From the NCBI RefSeq assembly GCF_028622875.1, contig NZ_CP117709.1:4467001-4531000 (forward strand): a stretch of 64,000 nucleotides of DNA, written 5' to 3'. Position 1 is the stretch's first letter. Each line of letters begins with the position of its first letter. The notes below the pieces were generated by a model. It was not told where the DNA came from. It saw only the letters and a program-made list of their open reading frames with translations, and did no database searches. Both the position numbers and the translations under genes were made by a program. This document shows positions 25,979 through 36,400 of this stretch, one piece after another. Source of the stretch: Streptomyces sp. MMBL 11-1 (lineage in GTDB: Bacteria > Actinomycetota > Actinomycetes > Streptomycetales > Streptomycetaceae).

Positions 25979-27430
25979 TCAGTCGAACGGATTGAGGGCA
26001 CTGCCCAGCTTCTTCGCCCCGTCGGTGATGCCGTCCTTGACGTCCGACGCCCGGTCGCCGACCCAGTCCCCGGCCTCCGAGAGGCCTTTGCCGATGGCCT
26101 CGTGGTTGTCCCAGATCAGCGCACCTCCATAGGCCAGCCCGGTGCCGACCGCCAGACCGAGTGTCACCGGGTTGGGCGCCACGGTCAGGGCGGTCATCGA
26201 CGCGCTGAACGCGGTGCCGGTCAGGTCGGTCGCGAATTTCGACGGGTTCTCCTTGATCATGTCGGCGTCGTACGTCGCGAGGTTGGCGATGCCGTACGCG
26301 GTGGACGCGACACCGCCGACCACGCCGGCGCCGCGTATCCAGCCGGCCGCCTTCGCGGCGTTCGCCAAGCCGCCCTGCGAGGCCACCCGGGCCAGGTTGG
26401 CCTCGGACGCCGTGGGCATGAAGAAGGAACCGTTGCGCATGAAGCCGCCCAGCATCGCGGCCTCGTCCGACCCCGTCAGCGCCGTGACCATGCCCGGGGG
26501 GACGCGGCTGAGCATGCTTCCGGGCACCGCGCCCGCGAGACGCGTGTTGACGACGCGGCTGATGAGCGTGCCGGGCGCGTGGGTCTCCGCGCCCTTCAGC
26601 GCCTTGACCAACTTGTAGGAGTACAGACCGGACGCCGTGAGGGCGCCGGCGAACGCGCCCACCGTGATGGCGCCGTTCGACACCTGCGACACCAGCTTCG
26701 CCAGCTCGGCGTTGCCGGTCAGACGTGTCATCCCGTCGCGTTGCAGGCGCTTGATGTAGTCGTCGAGGGTCTCGTTGTCCCGCTTCTCCAGCCATGCCAG
26801 GTCGAGGCGGTCCTGCTTCTGCTGCCCGTCGGCCTTCGCCACCGCTTCGGCACCGCCGTTGAAGCCGGTGCCGGGTGTCGCGTCGTTCTTGCCGCCCTTG
26901 CCGTCCTTGACCACCGCCTCCAGATCCTTCTTGAGGTCGGTGTCGGCGTCGTCGACGGCCTTGACACAGGCTTTGATGTGGTCGGCCCAGGACTGTTCGC
27001 TCTCGCGGATACTCGCCGCGTAGTCGGGATCGTTGCGGGTCGCGGCGCGCTCCCCCTCGGTGAGCGTGGTGTAGTCGAACGCGACGTTGCCCTGTTCCGA
27101 GACCTTCATGCCCGCCCGGATCGCGTCGGCGCGAGCGGTCTTCAGCTGCTTCACGAGTTCGACGAACTGCGTGTGGGCGTTGCGCAGAAGGGTGGCGGTG
27201 GCCTTCGCCTGGATCTGCGCGGCCTGGTACTCGTAGCGCGTCGCGGTGAACTTGATCTGCGCCCGCGCGGAACTCTCGCCGAGCCAGGAGTCGTCCAGGG
27301 TGATCTTCTGCACGCTGTCGCGGTAGCGCTTCTCGACCTTGCCGAACTCCGTGGCCGTTTCGTCCCACTTGTCGGCGGCGGAGTTCAGCCCGCCGAGGTC
27401 GGTGGTCATGATCTCGTAGTACGTCAGCAT
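25979..27430 (-). CDS. WXG-type (ESX substrate-like) protein with hydrophobic C-terminus
   Basis: I chose ATG 27430 (483 residues) because it is preceded by GGGGGACG; an ATG at 27454 is possible. Residues 1-110 form a helical hairpin with Trp49-Leu-Gly51 at the turn (TLDDSWLGESS), the WXG signature of type VII substrates. Residues 110-210 are a charged coiled helical region. Residues ~225-465 contain Gly/Ala-rich hydrophobic segments (AITVGAFAGALTASGLYSYK, RGAGVVGGVASTAYGIANLA, PVTLGLAVGTGLAYGGALIW) that could enter membranes. A membrane-acting secreted effector or a structural component are both possible. No enzyme motif is seen. Confidence 0.8.
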   Translation of the reverse strand: MLTYYEIMTTDLGGLNSAADKWDETATEFGKVEKRYRDSVQKITLDDSWLGESSARAQIKFTATRYEYQAAQIQAKATATLLRNAHTQFVELVKQLKTARADAIRAGMKVSEQGNVAFDYTTLTEGERAATRNDPDYAASIRESEQSWADHIKACVKAVDDADTDLKKDLEAVVKDGKGGKNDATPGTGFNGGAEAVAKADGQQKQDRLDLAWLEKRDNETLDDYIKRLQRDGMTRLTGNAELAKLVSQVSNGAITVGAFAGALTASGLYSYKLVKALKGAETHAPGTLISRVVNTRLAGAVPGSMLSRVPPGMVTALTGSDEAAMLGGFMRNGSFFMPTASEANLARVASQGGLANAAKAAGWIRGAGVVGGVASTAYGIANLATYDADMIKENPSKFATDLTGTAFSASMTALTVAPNPVTLGLAVGTGLAYGGALIWDNHEAIGKGLSEAGDWVGDRASDVKDGITDGAKKLGSALNPFD

Positions 27431-27487
27431 GCTGGTTCGTCCCCCGGAAGGCATGGGCGCGTCACGTGGTGTGGAAACTCGTCCGTG

Positions 27488-27931
27488 TCAGTACGAGTTG
27501 AGGCTCGACGGGATGCTGCTGATGCTCGTACCGCGGTCGACGTCCGTGGTGACGAGGATGCTCGCCGCCGAACCGAGCGCGCTCTTCTCCGAGTTCAGGC
27601 GTCCCAGGAGTGTCTTGACCTGGCTCTCCCAGGTGGTGTGTACCTTCTTCAGCCCCGAACCCGTCGCCCAGCCGGAGAACGCGCTGATCGCGGTGGTCAT
27701 CGACTCGTCGGGCCGGTTGCCCGCCTTCTTGGTGTCGGGCTGGAGCTCCGTCGCGATGGTGCCCGCCGCGGCGCGCTTCTGGGCCGGTGTCGACGCCAGG
27801 TCGGGGCGGCTGCCCGGAGCCTGCGGAGAGGGACCGCGGTCCTCTTCGGGGATCCCGTTGAGCCGCATGGACGTCGACGTTCCGTCGCCGTGCTCGTCGA
27901 TCGGCCCGACTCCGGCTTGTCCCCATCCCAT
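27488..27931 (-). CDS. WXG100-like small helical protein
   Basis: This is a 147-residue protein and the first gene of the leftward cassette. A disordered Pro/Arg-rich head of ~50 residues precedes a helical part: AQKRAAAGTIATELQPDTKK, then SAFSGWATGSGL and VHTTWESQVKTLLGRLNSEK. The size, all-helical core and central Trp fit ESX-type small partners, but a strict WXG turn is not certain. It is likely the partner of the 483-residue protein encoded 57 bp downstream. Confidence 0.72.
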   Translation of the reverse strand: MGWGQAGVGPIDEHGDGTSTSMRLNGIPEEDRGPSPQAPGSRPDLASTPAQKRAAAGTIATELQPDTKKAGNRPDESMTTAISAFSGWATGSGLKKVHTTWESQVKTLLGRLNSEKSALGSAASILVTTDVDRGTSISSIPSSLNSY

Positions 27932-28080
27932 CCCGGTGCCCCCATGGTGCGTCGTTGTACGTCATGCGTCGGGTGCCAGAGTCTATGTTCGACGACGAGT
28001 TCAGGCCACGGCCGTTCGGCGATCAGTTCGACATGTGGACGATGTGACGATGTGGCCGTGCGGCGACGCGTGTGCGGGAA

Positions 28081-28950
28081 TCAGCCGGCAGGGGGAAACG
28101 CCAGCGCGTCCGGGCCCAGCGGCGGTACCAGTCCCTCGGCCGCCGCGCGGGTCAGCAGGCCGCGGATCGCCGCGTAGCCGTCCTCGCCGAGGTCGGCGGT
28201 GAACTCGTTCACGTACAGCCCGATGTGCTGGTCCGCCACGGCCGGGTCCATCTCCTGGGCGTGCTCCAGGACGTAGGGCCGGGAGACCTCCGGGTGGTCC
28301 CAGGCCAGCCGGACCGAGCTGCGGATCGTGTCGGCCAGGCGTCGCAGGGTCTCCTCGCCGAGGGAGCGTTTGGCGATGATCGCGCCGAGGGGGATCGGGA
28401 GTCCCGTGGTGTCCTCCCAGTGCCGGCCCATGTCGGCGAGGTTGTGCAGACCGAAGTTCCGGTACGTGAAACGGGCCTCGTGGATGACCAGGCCGGCGTC
28501 GACCTTGCCGTCCCGTACGGCGGGCATGATCTCGTCGAACGGCATCACCACGACCTCGCCGACGCCGCCCGGCACCATCTCGGCCGCCCAGAGCCGGAAC
28601 AGCAGGTACGCCGTCGAGCGCTCGCTCGGCACGGCGACGGTCCGGCCGGTCAGGTCGAGGCCCAGCTCCTTGGTGAGGACCAGCGGACCGCAGCCCCGGC
28701 CCAGCGCCCCGCCGCACGGCAGCAGCGCGTAGTCGTCGAGCACCCACGGCAGCACGGCGTAGGACACCTTCAGGACGTCCAGCTCACCGCGCTCGGCCAT
28801 GCCGTTGGTGACGTCGATGTCGGCGAAGGTCACGGCGGGCGCGGGCGCGCCGGGGACCCTGCCGTGCGCCCAGGCGTCGAAGACGAAGGTGTCGTTGGGG
28901 CAGGGGGAGAAGGCGATCTCGATCGGGTCCGGGTTCGCTTCAGTGGTCAT
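28081..28950 (-). CDS. mqnD: 1,4-dihydroxy-6-naphthoate synthase
   Basis: This 289-residue protein starts at ATG 28950 and overlaps the mqnB stop by 11 bp. It has the periplasmic-binding-protein-like MqnA/MqnD fold with IAFSPCPNDTFVFDAWAHG at the start, DIDVTNGMAERGELDVLKVS, PLVLTKELGLDL and VIHEARFTYR. It cleaves cyclic dehypoxanthine futalosine to give 1,4-dihydroxy-6-naphthoate, a step of the futalosine route to menaquinone used by Streptomyces. The adjoining mqnB confirms the pathway. Confidence 0.95.
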   Translation of the reverse strand: MTTEANPDPIEIAFSPCPNDTFVFDAWAHGRVPGAPAPAVTFADIDVTNGMAERGELDVLKVSYAVLPWVLDDYALLPCGGALGRGCGPLVLTKELGLDLTGRTVAVPSERSTAYLLFRLWAAEMVPGGVGEVVVMPFDEIMPAVRDGKVDAGLVIHEARFTYRNFGLHNLADMGRHWEDTTGLPIPLGAIIAKRSLGEETLRRLADTIRSSVRLAWDHPEVSRPYVLEHAQEMDPAVADQHIGLYVNEFTADLGEDGYAAIRGLLTRAAAEGLVPPLGPDALAFPPAG

Positions 28951-29635
28951 GCCGGTTCCAACCTTCCAGTACGAGTGCGCTCTTCCCGAACGCGTCCGTG
29001 AGCGCCGCCAGCGCGTCGCCGATGCGCCAGGCGTCCCGGTCACGGGGGCCCACGGCGTTCGACACGGCCCGCAGCTCCAGTGCGGGCACATCGGCCCGGG
29101 CCGCGGCCTCCGCGACCCCGAAGCCCTCCATCGCCTCGGCCAGCGCCCCCGGGTGCGCGGCGAGGAGGTCCCCGGCGCGTTCGGCGGTGCCGGTCACGGT
29201 GGAGACGGTGAGCACGGGCCCCGCGGCGCCGCCCGTCGCGGCAGCCACCCGCCGTACGAGCGCGGGCGGCGGGGCGAAGCGGTCCCGGCCGAAGCCGAGC
29301 GCGGTGACCGGCAGGAAACCGCCCGGGGTGTCGGCGCCCAGGTCGGCGGCCACGATGCCGCTCGCCACCACCAGCGAGCCGAGCGGCGTCAACGGGGTGA
29401 ACGCCCCGCCGATCCCGGCGGAGACGACGAGCCCGTACGGCGCGGACGCCGACGCCAGCGCGAAGGCGGTGGCCGCCGCGGCGGCGGCCGGGCCCGCACC
29501 GCCCGCCAGGACGTCGAACGCACCGGCGCGGTGCAGCTCGCCCCCCGGCAGCGCCACGGTCTCCGGCGTGCCCCCGAACGCACGCGTGACCGCGTCCCGT
29601 TCCACGGGGACAGCGGTCACGACCAGCACACGCAC
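28940..29635 (-). CDS. mqnB: Futalosine hydrolase
   Basis: This 231-residue nucleosidase-fold protein starts with GTG at 29635. It has VLVVTAVPVERDAV, GLVVSAGIGGAF, SLVVASGIVAADLG and MEGFGVAEAAARADVPALEL with the phosphorylase-superfamily Glu, then RAVSNAVGPRDRDAW. It removes hypoxanthine from futalosine to yield dehypoxanthine futalosine in menaquinone synthesis. It overlaps mqnD by 11 bp, so the two enzymes are coupled. Confidence 0.95.
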   Translation of the reverse strand: MRVLVVTAVPVERDAVTRAFGGTPETVALPGGELHRAGAFDVLAGGAGPAAAAAATAFALASASAPYGLVVSAGIGGAFTPLTPLGSLVVASGIVAADLGADTPGGFLPVTALGFGRDRFAPPPALVRRVAAATGGAAGPVLTVSTVTGTAERAGDLLAAHPGALAEAMEGFGVAEAAARADVPALELRAVSNAVGPRDRDAWRIGDALAALTDAFGKSALVLEGWNRHDH

Positions 29636-29687
29636 GGATACAGCCTCAGGGTCGAGGACGGGGAAAGGTCGCTCTCGGTCGAGCGGG

Positions 29688-30164
29688 TCAGTCCTTCTTG
29701 AGCTCGAACTGCCAGATGCCCGTGAGCTTCTTGCCCTTGGTCTCCACGATGGAGATGTTCGTCTTCTCGGACGGCTTGCCCATCTGGCTGGCGAAGAAGG
29801 CGCTGCCGGGGATCGTCCGGTAGGTCTTCTCGTACGGCTCCTGCTCGGCCTGCTGGCCGTTGATGAAGAGCGTCCAGCCGTTCTCGGCGATCTCGGGGTC
29901 GACGCCGAAGCGGACCTTGTCGTCCATGGAGACCTTGATGGTCTTCTCGGCCTTCTTGTTCAGGCAGCCCTGGATCAGGGACTCCTTGATCGCATCGCCG
30001 TCGTTGTAGCAGGCGGCCTCGCTGTTCACCGAGTCGCTGCCGACCGTCACGGTGGCGAGCGGCGTCGGCTTGTCGCAGGCGGACAGGACAAGGAGTCCCG
30101 CGGACACGGCACCAAGAGCGACGCCGATTCGACGGCCCTTACCGGAGAAGAACGCAACGGTCAT
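29688..30164 (-). CDS. DUF2771-type lipoprotein
   Basis: This is a 158-residue protein. The signal peptide ends in the lipobox LLVLSAC with Cys30. The mature part contains two further cysteines (AACYNDGD and QGCLNKK) and the pattern RFGVDPEIAENGWTLFINGQ typical of actinobacterial DUF2771. It is anchored to the outer face of the membrane; function unknown. It lies between mqnB and the MFS gene, on the same strand. Confidence 0.87.
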   Translation of the reverse strand: MTVAFFSGKGRRIGVALGAVSAGLLVLSACDKPTPLATVTVGSDSVNSEAACYNDGDAIKESLIQGCLNKKAEKTIKVSMDDKVRFGVDPEIAENGWTLFINGQQAEQEPYEKTYRTIPGSAFFASQMGKPSEKTNISIVETKGKKLTGIWQFELKKD

Positions 30165-30191
30165 GGGCCGAAGGCTATCGGTCGCCTCCGC

Positions 30192-31628
30192 TCATGCCGC
30201 GCGGGGGTGCGGCGTGCCGCGCCGCGCGGTGCCCAGGAGGCCCCGTACGGACGTGGCCGCGCCGAGCGCGAGAATGCCCGCGGCGACCGACATCCCGAGC
30301 ACCGCGTTGAGCGGCAGGGCGATGCCGATGCCGCCGCCGGCCACCCACGCCATCTGGAGCAACGTCTCGGACCGGGCGAACGCGGAGGTGCGGACCTCCT
30401 CGGGCACGTCCCGCTGGATCATCGCGTCGAGCGACAGCTTGGACAGGGCCTGGGTGAACCCGGCGACCGCGCCGAGCGCGGCGACCAGCACGGTGGAGAA
30501 GAAGACCGCGGTCAGGACCGCCACGCTCAGCGCGAGCCCCAGCACCGTCGCGATGATGACCTCGGGGCCGCGCGCCCGGAGCCAGGAGCCCACCGCCGTG
30601 CCGCAGGCGTTGCCGACGCCCGCCGCCACGCCGACGATGCCGAGCGAGACGGCCGCGCTCTGCCCGGCCAGCGGGTGCTCCCGCAGCAGGAACGCCAGGA
30701 AGAAGATGAGGAAGCCGGAGAGGGCCCGGTGCGCGGCGTTGGCCTGGAGCCCGTGCAGGACGGACCCGCCGACGGACCGCAGACCCGGCGGCCGTTCCCT
30801 GGCCGGCTTCTCCCCGTTGCCGCGCCCGCGGAGGCCGGCGCGGGTGCTGCCCTTGCCGGGGGCGGGCCCCGGCACGGCCTCCTCGTGGTGCGGGTCGATC
30901 AGCCGCGCCCGGCGCTCGCCCTTCGCGGAGTCGACCTTGGGCGGCAGGGTGAAGGCGAGGAAGGTGCCCGCGACGAAGATCGCGCAGGCGCCGTAGAGCG
31001 GCCAGGCCGAGCCGATGGTCTGGAGGCCGGCCCCGATCGGGGCCGCCACCCCGGTGGCCAGCAGCCCGGCCAGGGTGACCCGGGAATTGGCCTTCACCAG
31101 GGAAAACTTGGGTGGCAGCAGGCGTGGCACGACCGCGCTGCGCACCACGCCGTACGCCTTCGAGGAGACCAGGACGCCCAGCGCGGCCGGATACAGCTCC
31201 AGGCCTCCCGTGGCGACCGCGCCCGACATGGTGATCGCCAGCAGCGCACGGGCCAGCATCGCGCCCGCCATCGCGGCGCGGCGGCCGTGCGGCAGCCGGT
31301 CCAGGAGCGGGCCGATCACCGGGGCGAGGAGGGTGAAGGGAGCCATGGTGATGGCGAGATAGAGGGCCACCCTGCCCCGCGCCTCGTCCGTGGGCACCGA
31401 GAAGAAGACCGTGGAGGCGAGGGCGACCGTGATCATGACATCGCCCGCGCCGTTCACCGCGTGCAGTTCGATCAGTTTTCCGAGGCCGGATTCGCCCGCG
31501 CCGTGGGCGTGCGTCGCCCTGCGGATACCGCGCGCCGTGCCGGTGAACGGGGCGCGCAGGGCACGGCCCGTCGCCCGTCCCGCCCTGCGGAGCGGGCCGG
31601 GACCGTCGTGCGACCTGGCGGCAGTCAC
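30192..31628 (-). CDS. MFS-type membrane transporter
   Basis: This protein has 478 residues if GTG 31628 is the start. A basic head of ~45 residues precedes 12 predicted helices, with the typical loop RLPHGRRAAMAGAM and GPLLDRLP after helix 2 and 3. A charged cytoplasmic loop of ~60 residues (DSAKGERRARLIDPHHEE onward) splits the two halves. The substrate cannot be inferred. The distal location after the DUF2771 gene (27 bp) suggests the three genes mfs-duf2771 may be cotranscribed. Confidence 0.87.
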   Translation of the reverse strand: MTAARSHDGPGPLRRAGRATGRALRAPFTGTARGIRRATHAHGAGESGLGKLIELHAVNGAGDVMITVALASTVFFSVPTDEARGRVALYLAITMAPFTLLAPVIGPLLDRLPHGRRAAMAGAMLARALLAITMSGAVATGGLELYPAALGVLVSSKAYGVVRSAVVPRLLPPKFSLVKANSRVTLAGLLATGVAAPIGAGLQTIGSAWPLYGACAIFVAGTFLAFTLPPKVDSAKGERRARLIDPHHEEAVPGPAPGKGSTRAGLRGRGNGEKPARERPPGLRSVGGSVLHGLQANAAHRALSGFLIFFLAFLLREHPLAGQSAAVSLGIVGVAAGVGNACGTAVGSWLRARGPEVIIATVLGLALSVAVLTAVFFSTVLVAALGAVAGFTQALSKLSLDAMIQRDVPEEVRTSAFARSETLLQMAWVAGGGIGIALPLNAVLGMSVAAGILALGAATSVRGLLGTARRGTPHPRAA

Positions 31629-32045
31629 CCCGTCATAGTGCCCCAACCCTGGCCGGTATGAACGGTGATCGGCCACGGACGCGCGCATGACGTCCTGTCG
31701 GGCGAGCCCGCCGGCACCGTCCGGGGCCCCGCCGCCACCCCCGTCCGCTCGGCGTCGGCGGTCACCCGGGCGGGAACGGATACGGCACGTTTGGGACGGG
31801 CAGGTGGGCGCGGAGCGGCGGAGAGGGTAGCGTGCGTAACGCGCCACCGGCGGTTGTTCTTGGCCGCGCGCCTCTCGGCGATCCCGCAGAATGGGTGGCA
31901 GAAGGCGCGCCCGAGGCAGGCACAACGGGTGTGGACGTCGACGCGGCCCCCAGGTCCGCTCCGCCCGCACTTGTCTGGCCGAAACGGCAATCGTGCAGCA
32001 GCTGGCGCGCTCGTGAGACTGGCGTATGGAGAGAAGCGAAGACCT
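31629..32045. other. Divergent intergenic region, no gene seen
   Basis: This is 417 bp between the leftward MFS gene and the rightward DUF3027 gene. Several short open frames exist but none keeps Streptomyces codon pattern or has a ribosome-binding site. It should hold both promoters. Confidence 0.6.
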
Positions 32046-32978
32046 GTGAGTGCTGCGACGACGACGCGAAGCCGTACGGCCCGGACCCCCGTTCCCGACC
32101 GCCTGTGTGCCGAGGCGGTGGACCTCGCGCGCGCGGCTGCGGAGGAGGCCGCCGCGCCCGGTGTGATCGGTGAGCACATCGGCCTGGTCTCCGAGGGGGA
32201 CCGGGTCGTCACCCACTACTTCGAGGCCAGGGAGCCCGGGTACCGGGGCTGGCGCTGGGCGGTGACGGTGGCGCGGGCCTCCCGCGCGAAGAACGTCACC
32301 CTGGACGAGACGGTGCTGCTGCCGGGGGACGACGCGCTCCTGGCGCCGGAGTGGGTGCCGTGGAGCGAGCGGCTGCGCCCCGGCGACATGGGCCCCGGCG
32401 ACCTGCTGCCCACCGAGGCGGAGGACCTGCGGCTGGAGCCCGGCTGGACCGGCGAGGACGAGCCGCCGCCGAACTCCGTGGTCTCCGAGGAGCTGGCGCA
32501 GCTGGCCGACTCCGAGGACGCGGAGCTGACGGACCGGCCGGTGGCCGCCACCAGCCGGGGGTCCATCGCCGCGGTCGCGGAGGAGCTGGGTACGCGCCGG
32601 GCGCGGGTGCTGTCCCGGTACGGTCTGTACGCGGCGGCCGACCGCTGGGACGAGGCGTTCGGCCCGAAGACGCCGATGGCCCAGGCGGCCCCGGCGACGT
32701 GCGTCAGCTGCGCGTTCCTGATCCCGATGGCGGGCTCCCTGAAACAGGCCTTCGGGGTGTGCGCGAACGAGTTCGGCCCGGCGGACGGGCATGTGGTGTC
32801 GCTGGCGTACGGCTGCGGCGGGCACTCGGAGGCCGCGGTGATGCCGGTGCCGCCGAAACCGGCTCCGCACGCGATGGACACGATGCGGGTGGACACGTAT
32901 GCGCTGCGGCCGGAGCGGGACGGGGGCTCCGTGCCGGACGAGGCGGACGGGGCGTCCGAGGGCCTCGGCCACTCCTGA
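32046..32978 (+). CDS. DUF3027 protein
   Basis: This 310-residue protein starts at GTG 32046, 9 bp after ggagagaag. It shows the DUF3027 order: LCAEAVDLARAAAEE, EHIGLVSEGDRVVTHYFEAR, GWRWAVTVARASRAKNVT, then RYGLYAAADRWDEAFGP. A cysteine-rich end (CVSC, VCANEF, YGCGGHSE) could bind zinc. The middle is acidic. Function unknown; it precedes the sacsin-like ATPase gene on the same strand after a 457-bp gap. Confidence 0.87.
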   Translation: MSAATTTRSRTARTPVPDRLCAEAVDLARAAAEEAAAPGVIGEHIGLVSEGDRVVTHYFEAREPGYRGWRWAVTVARASRAKNVTLDETVLLPGDDALLAPEWVPWSERLRPGDMGPGDLLPTEAEDLRLEPGWTGEDEPPPNSVVSEELAQLADSEDAELTDRPVAATSRGSIAAVAEELGTRRARVLSRYGLYAAADRWDEAFGPKTPMAQAAPATCVSCAFLIPMAGSLKQAFGVCANEFGPADGHVVSLAYGCGGHSEAAVMPVPPKPAPHAMDTMRVDTYALRPERDGGSVPDEADGASEGLGHS

Positions 32979-33435
32979 CGCTCCTGCCCGCTGTGGGGTC
33001 CGGGCTCGCGGTGCCCGGGCATCGCGGGGCGCCCCTCCTGCCTCGGAGCCCGTTCGGCGGCCTTTGCGGCCCTTCAGGCATATTTCCGGCCAGTACGGCA
33101 CCTTTGCAGCACTTCCGGCGCCTTTCAGCCCGTCCTGCGCTCTTTCCAGCCGGTCCGGCGTTTGAGGACGGAACCCTCGTCCGGGTGGGCGGCTTCCAGA
33201 ACAGGTGCCTGGCGCGCAGGGCCCTGCAGAGGTTCGCGACACCGCGTCGACGGGTCCGTCCTCAAACGCCGGACGGGCTGGGAACGCCGGGCTTGCCGGT
33301 CGCCGGGAGGGCGCCGGGCGGGGTGGGCCGGCCGGGCTCGGCGGTACGGCGGAGGCGGCGCGCGCGGTACCTTCGGGCGCACACTGGGCCGCACAGGCAT
33401 ACGCGCCCACCCACCCAGCGGACGGAGTCGAGAGC
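32979..33435. other. Intergenic region with dispersed inverted repeat
   Basis: This is 457 bp between DUF3027 and the sacsin-like gene. It is rich in short cttt-c-gcc repeats around 33060-33145, and it contains the inverted repeat described separately. No gene is apparent. Confidence 0.7.
33146..33281. repeat. Long inverted repeat typical of Streptomyces intergenic elements
   Basis: Two 24-bp arms at 33146-33169 and 33258-33281 are reverse complements at 23 of 24 positions. They share the core gtcctcaaacgccgga, which I know as a frequent intergenic element at gene ends in Streptomyces genomes. The arms enclose 88 bp. Confidence 0.85.
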
Positions 33436-36400
33436 GTGAGCATGAAGGCGACCGAGGGGGCCGATCCGTTCGGGACGGCACGGCTGCGGCGCGGCGTGCT
33501 CGACGCCTGGGGTGCCGGGCCCGCCCGGTTCCGGGAGGACGCCAACGCCGAGGAGGACCTCGCGCTCGGCGGCTACCGCGACCGCCTCGTCGTCGAGCTG
33601 GCCCAGAACGCCGCCGACGCCGCCGCCCGCGCCCGCGTCCCCGGCAGGCTCCGCCTCACCCTGCACCCCGCGGCCCCCGGCGACCCGGACGACCGCTGCG
33701 TGCTGGCCGCCGCGAACACCGGCGCGCCGCTCGACGCCACCGGTGTGGAGTCCCTGAGCACCCTGCGGGCCTCCGCCAAGCGCGAGGGCCACGAGTCCTC
33801 CGTCGGCCGCTTCGGCGTCGGGTTCGCCGCCGTCCTCGCGGTCAGCGACGAGCCCGCCGTGCTCGGCCTCCACGGCGGTGTGCGCTGGTCCCTGGCCGAG
33901 GCGCGCGAACTGGCCCGCCAGGCGGCCGTCGGCAGCCCCGGCCTCGGGGACGAGCTGCGCCGCCGCGACGGACACGTACCGCTGCTGCGCCTGCCGCTGC
34001 CCGCCGAGGGCTCCGCGCCCGAGGGGTACGACACCGTCGTCGTGCTGCCGCTGCGCGACGGCACCGCCGAGGACCTGGTGGCCCGGCTGCTGGCCGCCGT
34101 GGACGACGCGCTGCTGCTCACCCTGCCCGGCCTGGACGAGGTCGTCATCGAGACCCCGGACGGGACGCGGACCCTGAGCCGTTCGGCCCACGGCCCGTAC
34201 ACGCACATCGACGACTCCGCACGCGGTCTGGGCCGCTGGCGCACCGTGCTCCACCACGGGCCCATCGAGCCCGCCCTGCTCGCCGACCGCCCGGTCGAGG
34301 AGCGGCTGCGCCCGCACTGGTCGGTGACCTGGGCGGTCCCGGTCGACGGGACGGGCGCCCCGCTCCACCCCCGTACCGCCCCCGTCGTGCACGCCCCGAC
34401 GCCCACCGACGAACCGCTCGGCATCCCCGCCCTGCTCATCGCCTCCCTCCCGCTGGACACCGCCCGCAGGCACCCCGCGCCGGGGCCGCTGACCGACTTC
34501 CTGGTGGAGCGGGCGGCCGACGCGTACGCGGAGCTGCTGGGCTCCTGGCGGCCCGTGTCGACCGGGACCATCGACCTGGTGCCGGGGCCGCTGGGCAAGG
34601 GCGGCCTGGACGGGGCCCTGCGCGGGGCGATCCTGGCCCGGCTGCCCCGGGTCGCGTTCCTGGAGCCCGCCGCGCCCCGGGACCCCGAGGCCGGGCAGAG
34701 CTGGGCGGACGACGACTGGGACCGCGAGGACCGGGACGTCGCCACCGACGCCCCCGACACCGGCGCCCTGCGGCCCGTGGAGGCCGAGGTCGTCGAGGGC
34801 GTCGGGGCCGAAACCGTACGGGTCCTCGCCGAGGTGCTGCCCTGTCTGCTGCCCGCGGGCCTGGAGCGGCGCACCGAGCTGCGCACCCTCGGCGTCGCCC
34901 GCGTCCCCCTGACCGAGGCCATCGACCGCCTCGCCGGTCTGGAGCGCGACCCCGCCTGGTGGCACCGGCTCTACGACAGCCTCGCCGGCACCGACCCGGA
35001 CCGGCTCACCGGCCTCCCGGTCCCGCTCGCCGGTGATCCGGACGCCGAGCGGGCGGGCCGCCCGCCGCGCACCACGATCGGACCGCGCCAGGTCCTGCTG
35101 CCGCTTCCGGACGCGCTCACCGGCCCCGTCCTCGCCCGGCTCTCCCGCCTCGGCCTCAAGGTCGCCCACCCGGACGCCGCGCACCCGCTGCTGGAGAAGC
35201 TCGGGGCCCTGCCCGCCACACCGCGCGCCGTGCTGAGGACCCCTCAGGTCCGGGCGGCCGTCGCCGGTTCGCTGGAGGCGGGGGAGATCTGGGACGAGGA
35301 CGCGCTCGACGGCGACGAGCTGGCCGAGACCGTGCTCACCCTCGTCCGGGACGCCGAGCTGGCCCCCGGCGACGAGCCCTGGCTCGGCGCGCTCGCGCTC
35401 CCCGACGAGGACGGCGAACCGGCCCCGGCGGGTGAACTCGTCCTGCCCGGGAGCGCGTTCGCGCAGATCATGCGCGAGGGGGAACTCGCCCTCACCGAAC
35501 AGGAGTTGGCCGACCGCTGGGGCGAAGGCCCGCTCACCGCCTGCGGGGTGCTCGCCACCTTCGCCCTCGTACGGGCCACCGACGTCGTCCTTGACCCGGA
35601 CGAACTGGAGCCCTGCGACAGCGACTTCGCCGAACCCGACGACGCCGGGCTGCTGGACGCGGTGGACGTCTGGTGCGAGGACCTCCTCGACCAGCTGCCG
35701 GAGACCCCCGTGCCGCCCGTCGCCACCGAGATCGTCGCCGTACGGGATCTGGACCTGGTCGACGACGACGCCTGGCCGCAGGCGCTCGCGATGCTGGCGA
35801 AGCCGCCGCTGCGCGACGCGCTGACGCAGCCGGTGCGGGTGCTGCTGCCGGACGGGACGACGCAGTCCGTGCGCCCGTACACCGCGTGGTGGCTGCGGGA
35901 CCACCCCGTGCTGGACGGCCGCCGCCCGGCCGGACTGCGCGCGGCCGGCGGCGACCCCCGGCTGGCCGGGCTGTACGACGCGGTGGACGCGACCGGCTTC
36001 GACGACGCCCAGGTGCTGCGGGCCCTCGGGGTGCGCACCTCGGTGGCGGCCCTCCTGGACGAGCCGGGCGGCGCGGCCGAACTGCTGGGCCGGCTCGCCG
36101 ACGAGGACCGCCCCGTCACCCCCGTACAACTGCACGCGCTCTACACGGCGCTGGCCGAACTGGACCCGGACCGGGTGACGTTGCCGGACGAGCTGCGCGC
36201 GGTGGTGGACGGGGACGTGGCGGTGGTCGACGCGGCGGACGCCGTGATCGCGGACGCCCCGGACGTGCTGCCGCTGACGGAGGGCCTGCCCCTGCTCCCC
36301 GTAGCCCCGTCCCGCGCCGCCGAGCTGGCCGAGCTGCTCCAGGTGCGGCGGCTCGGGGAGACGATCGAGGCCGGCGTGACGAGCGAGGGCGAGGAACACC

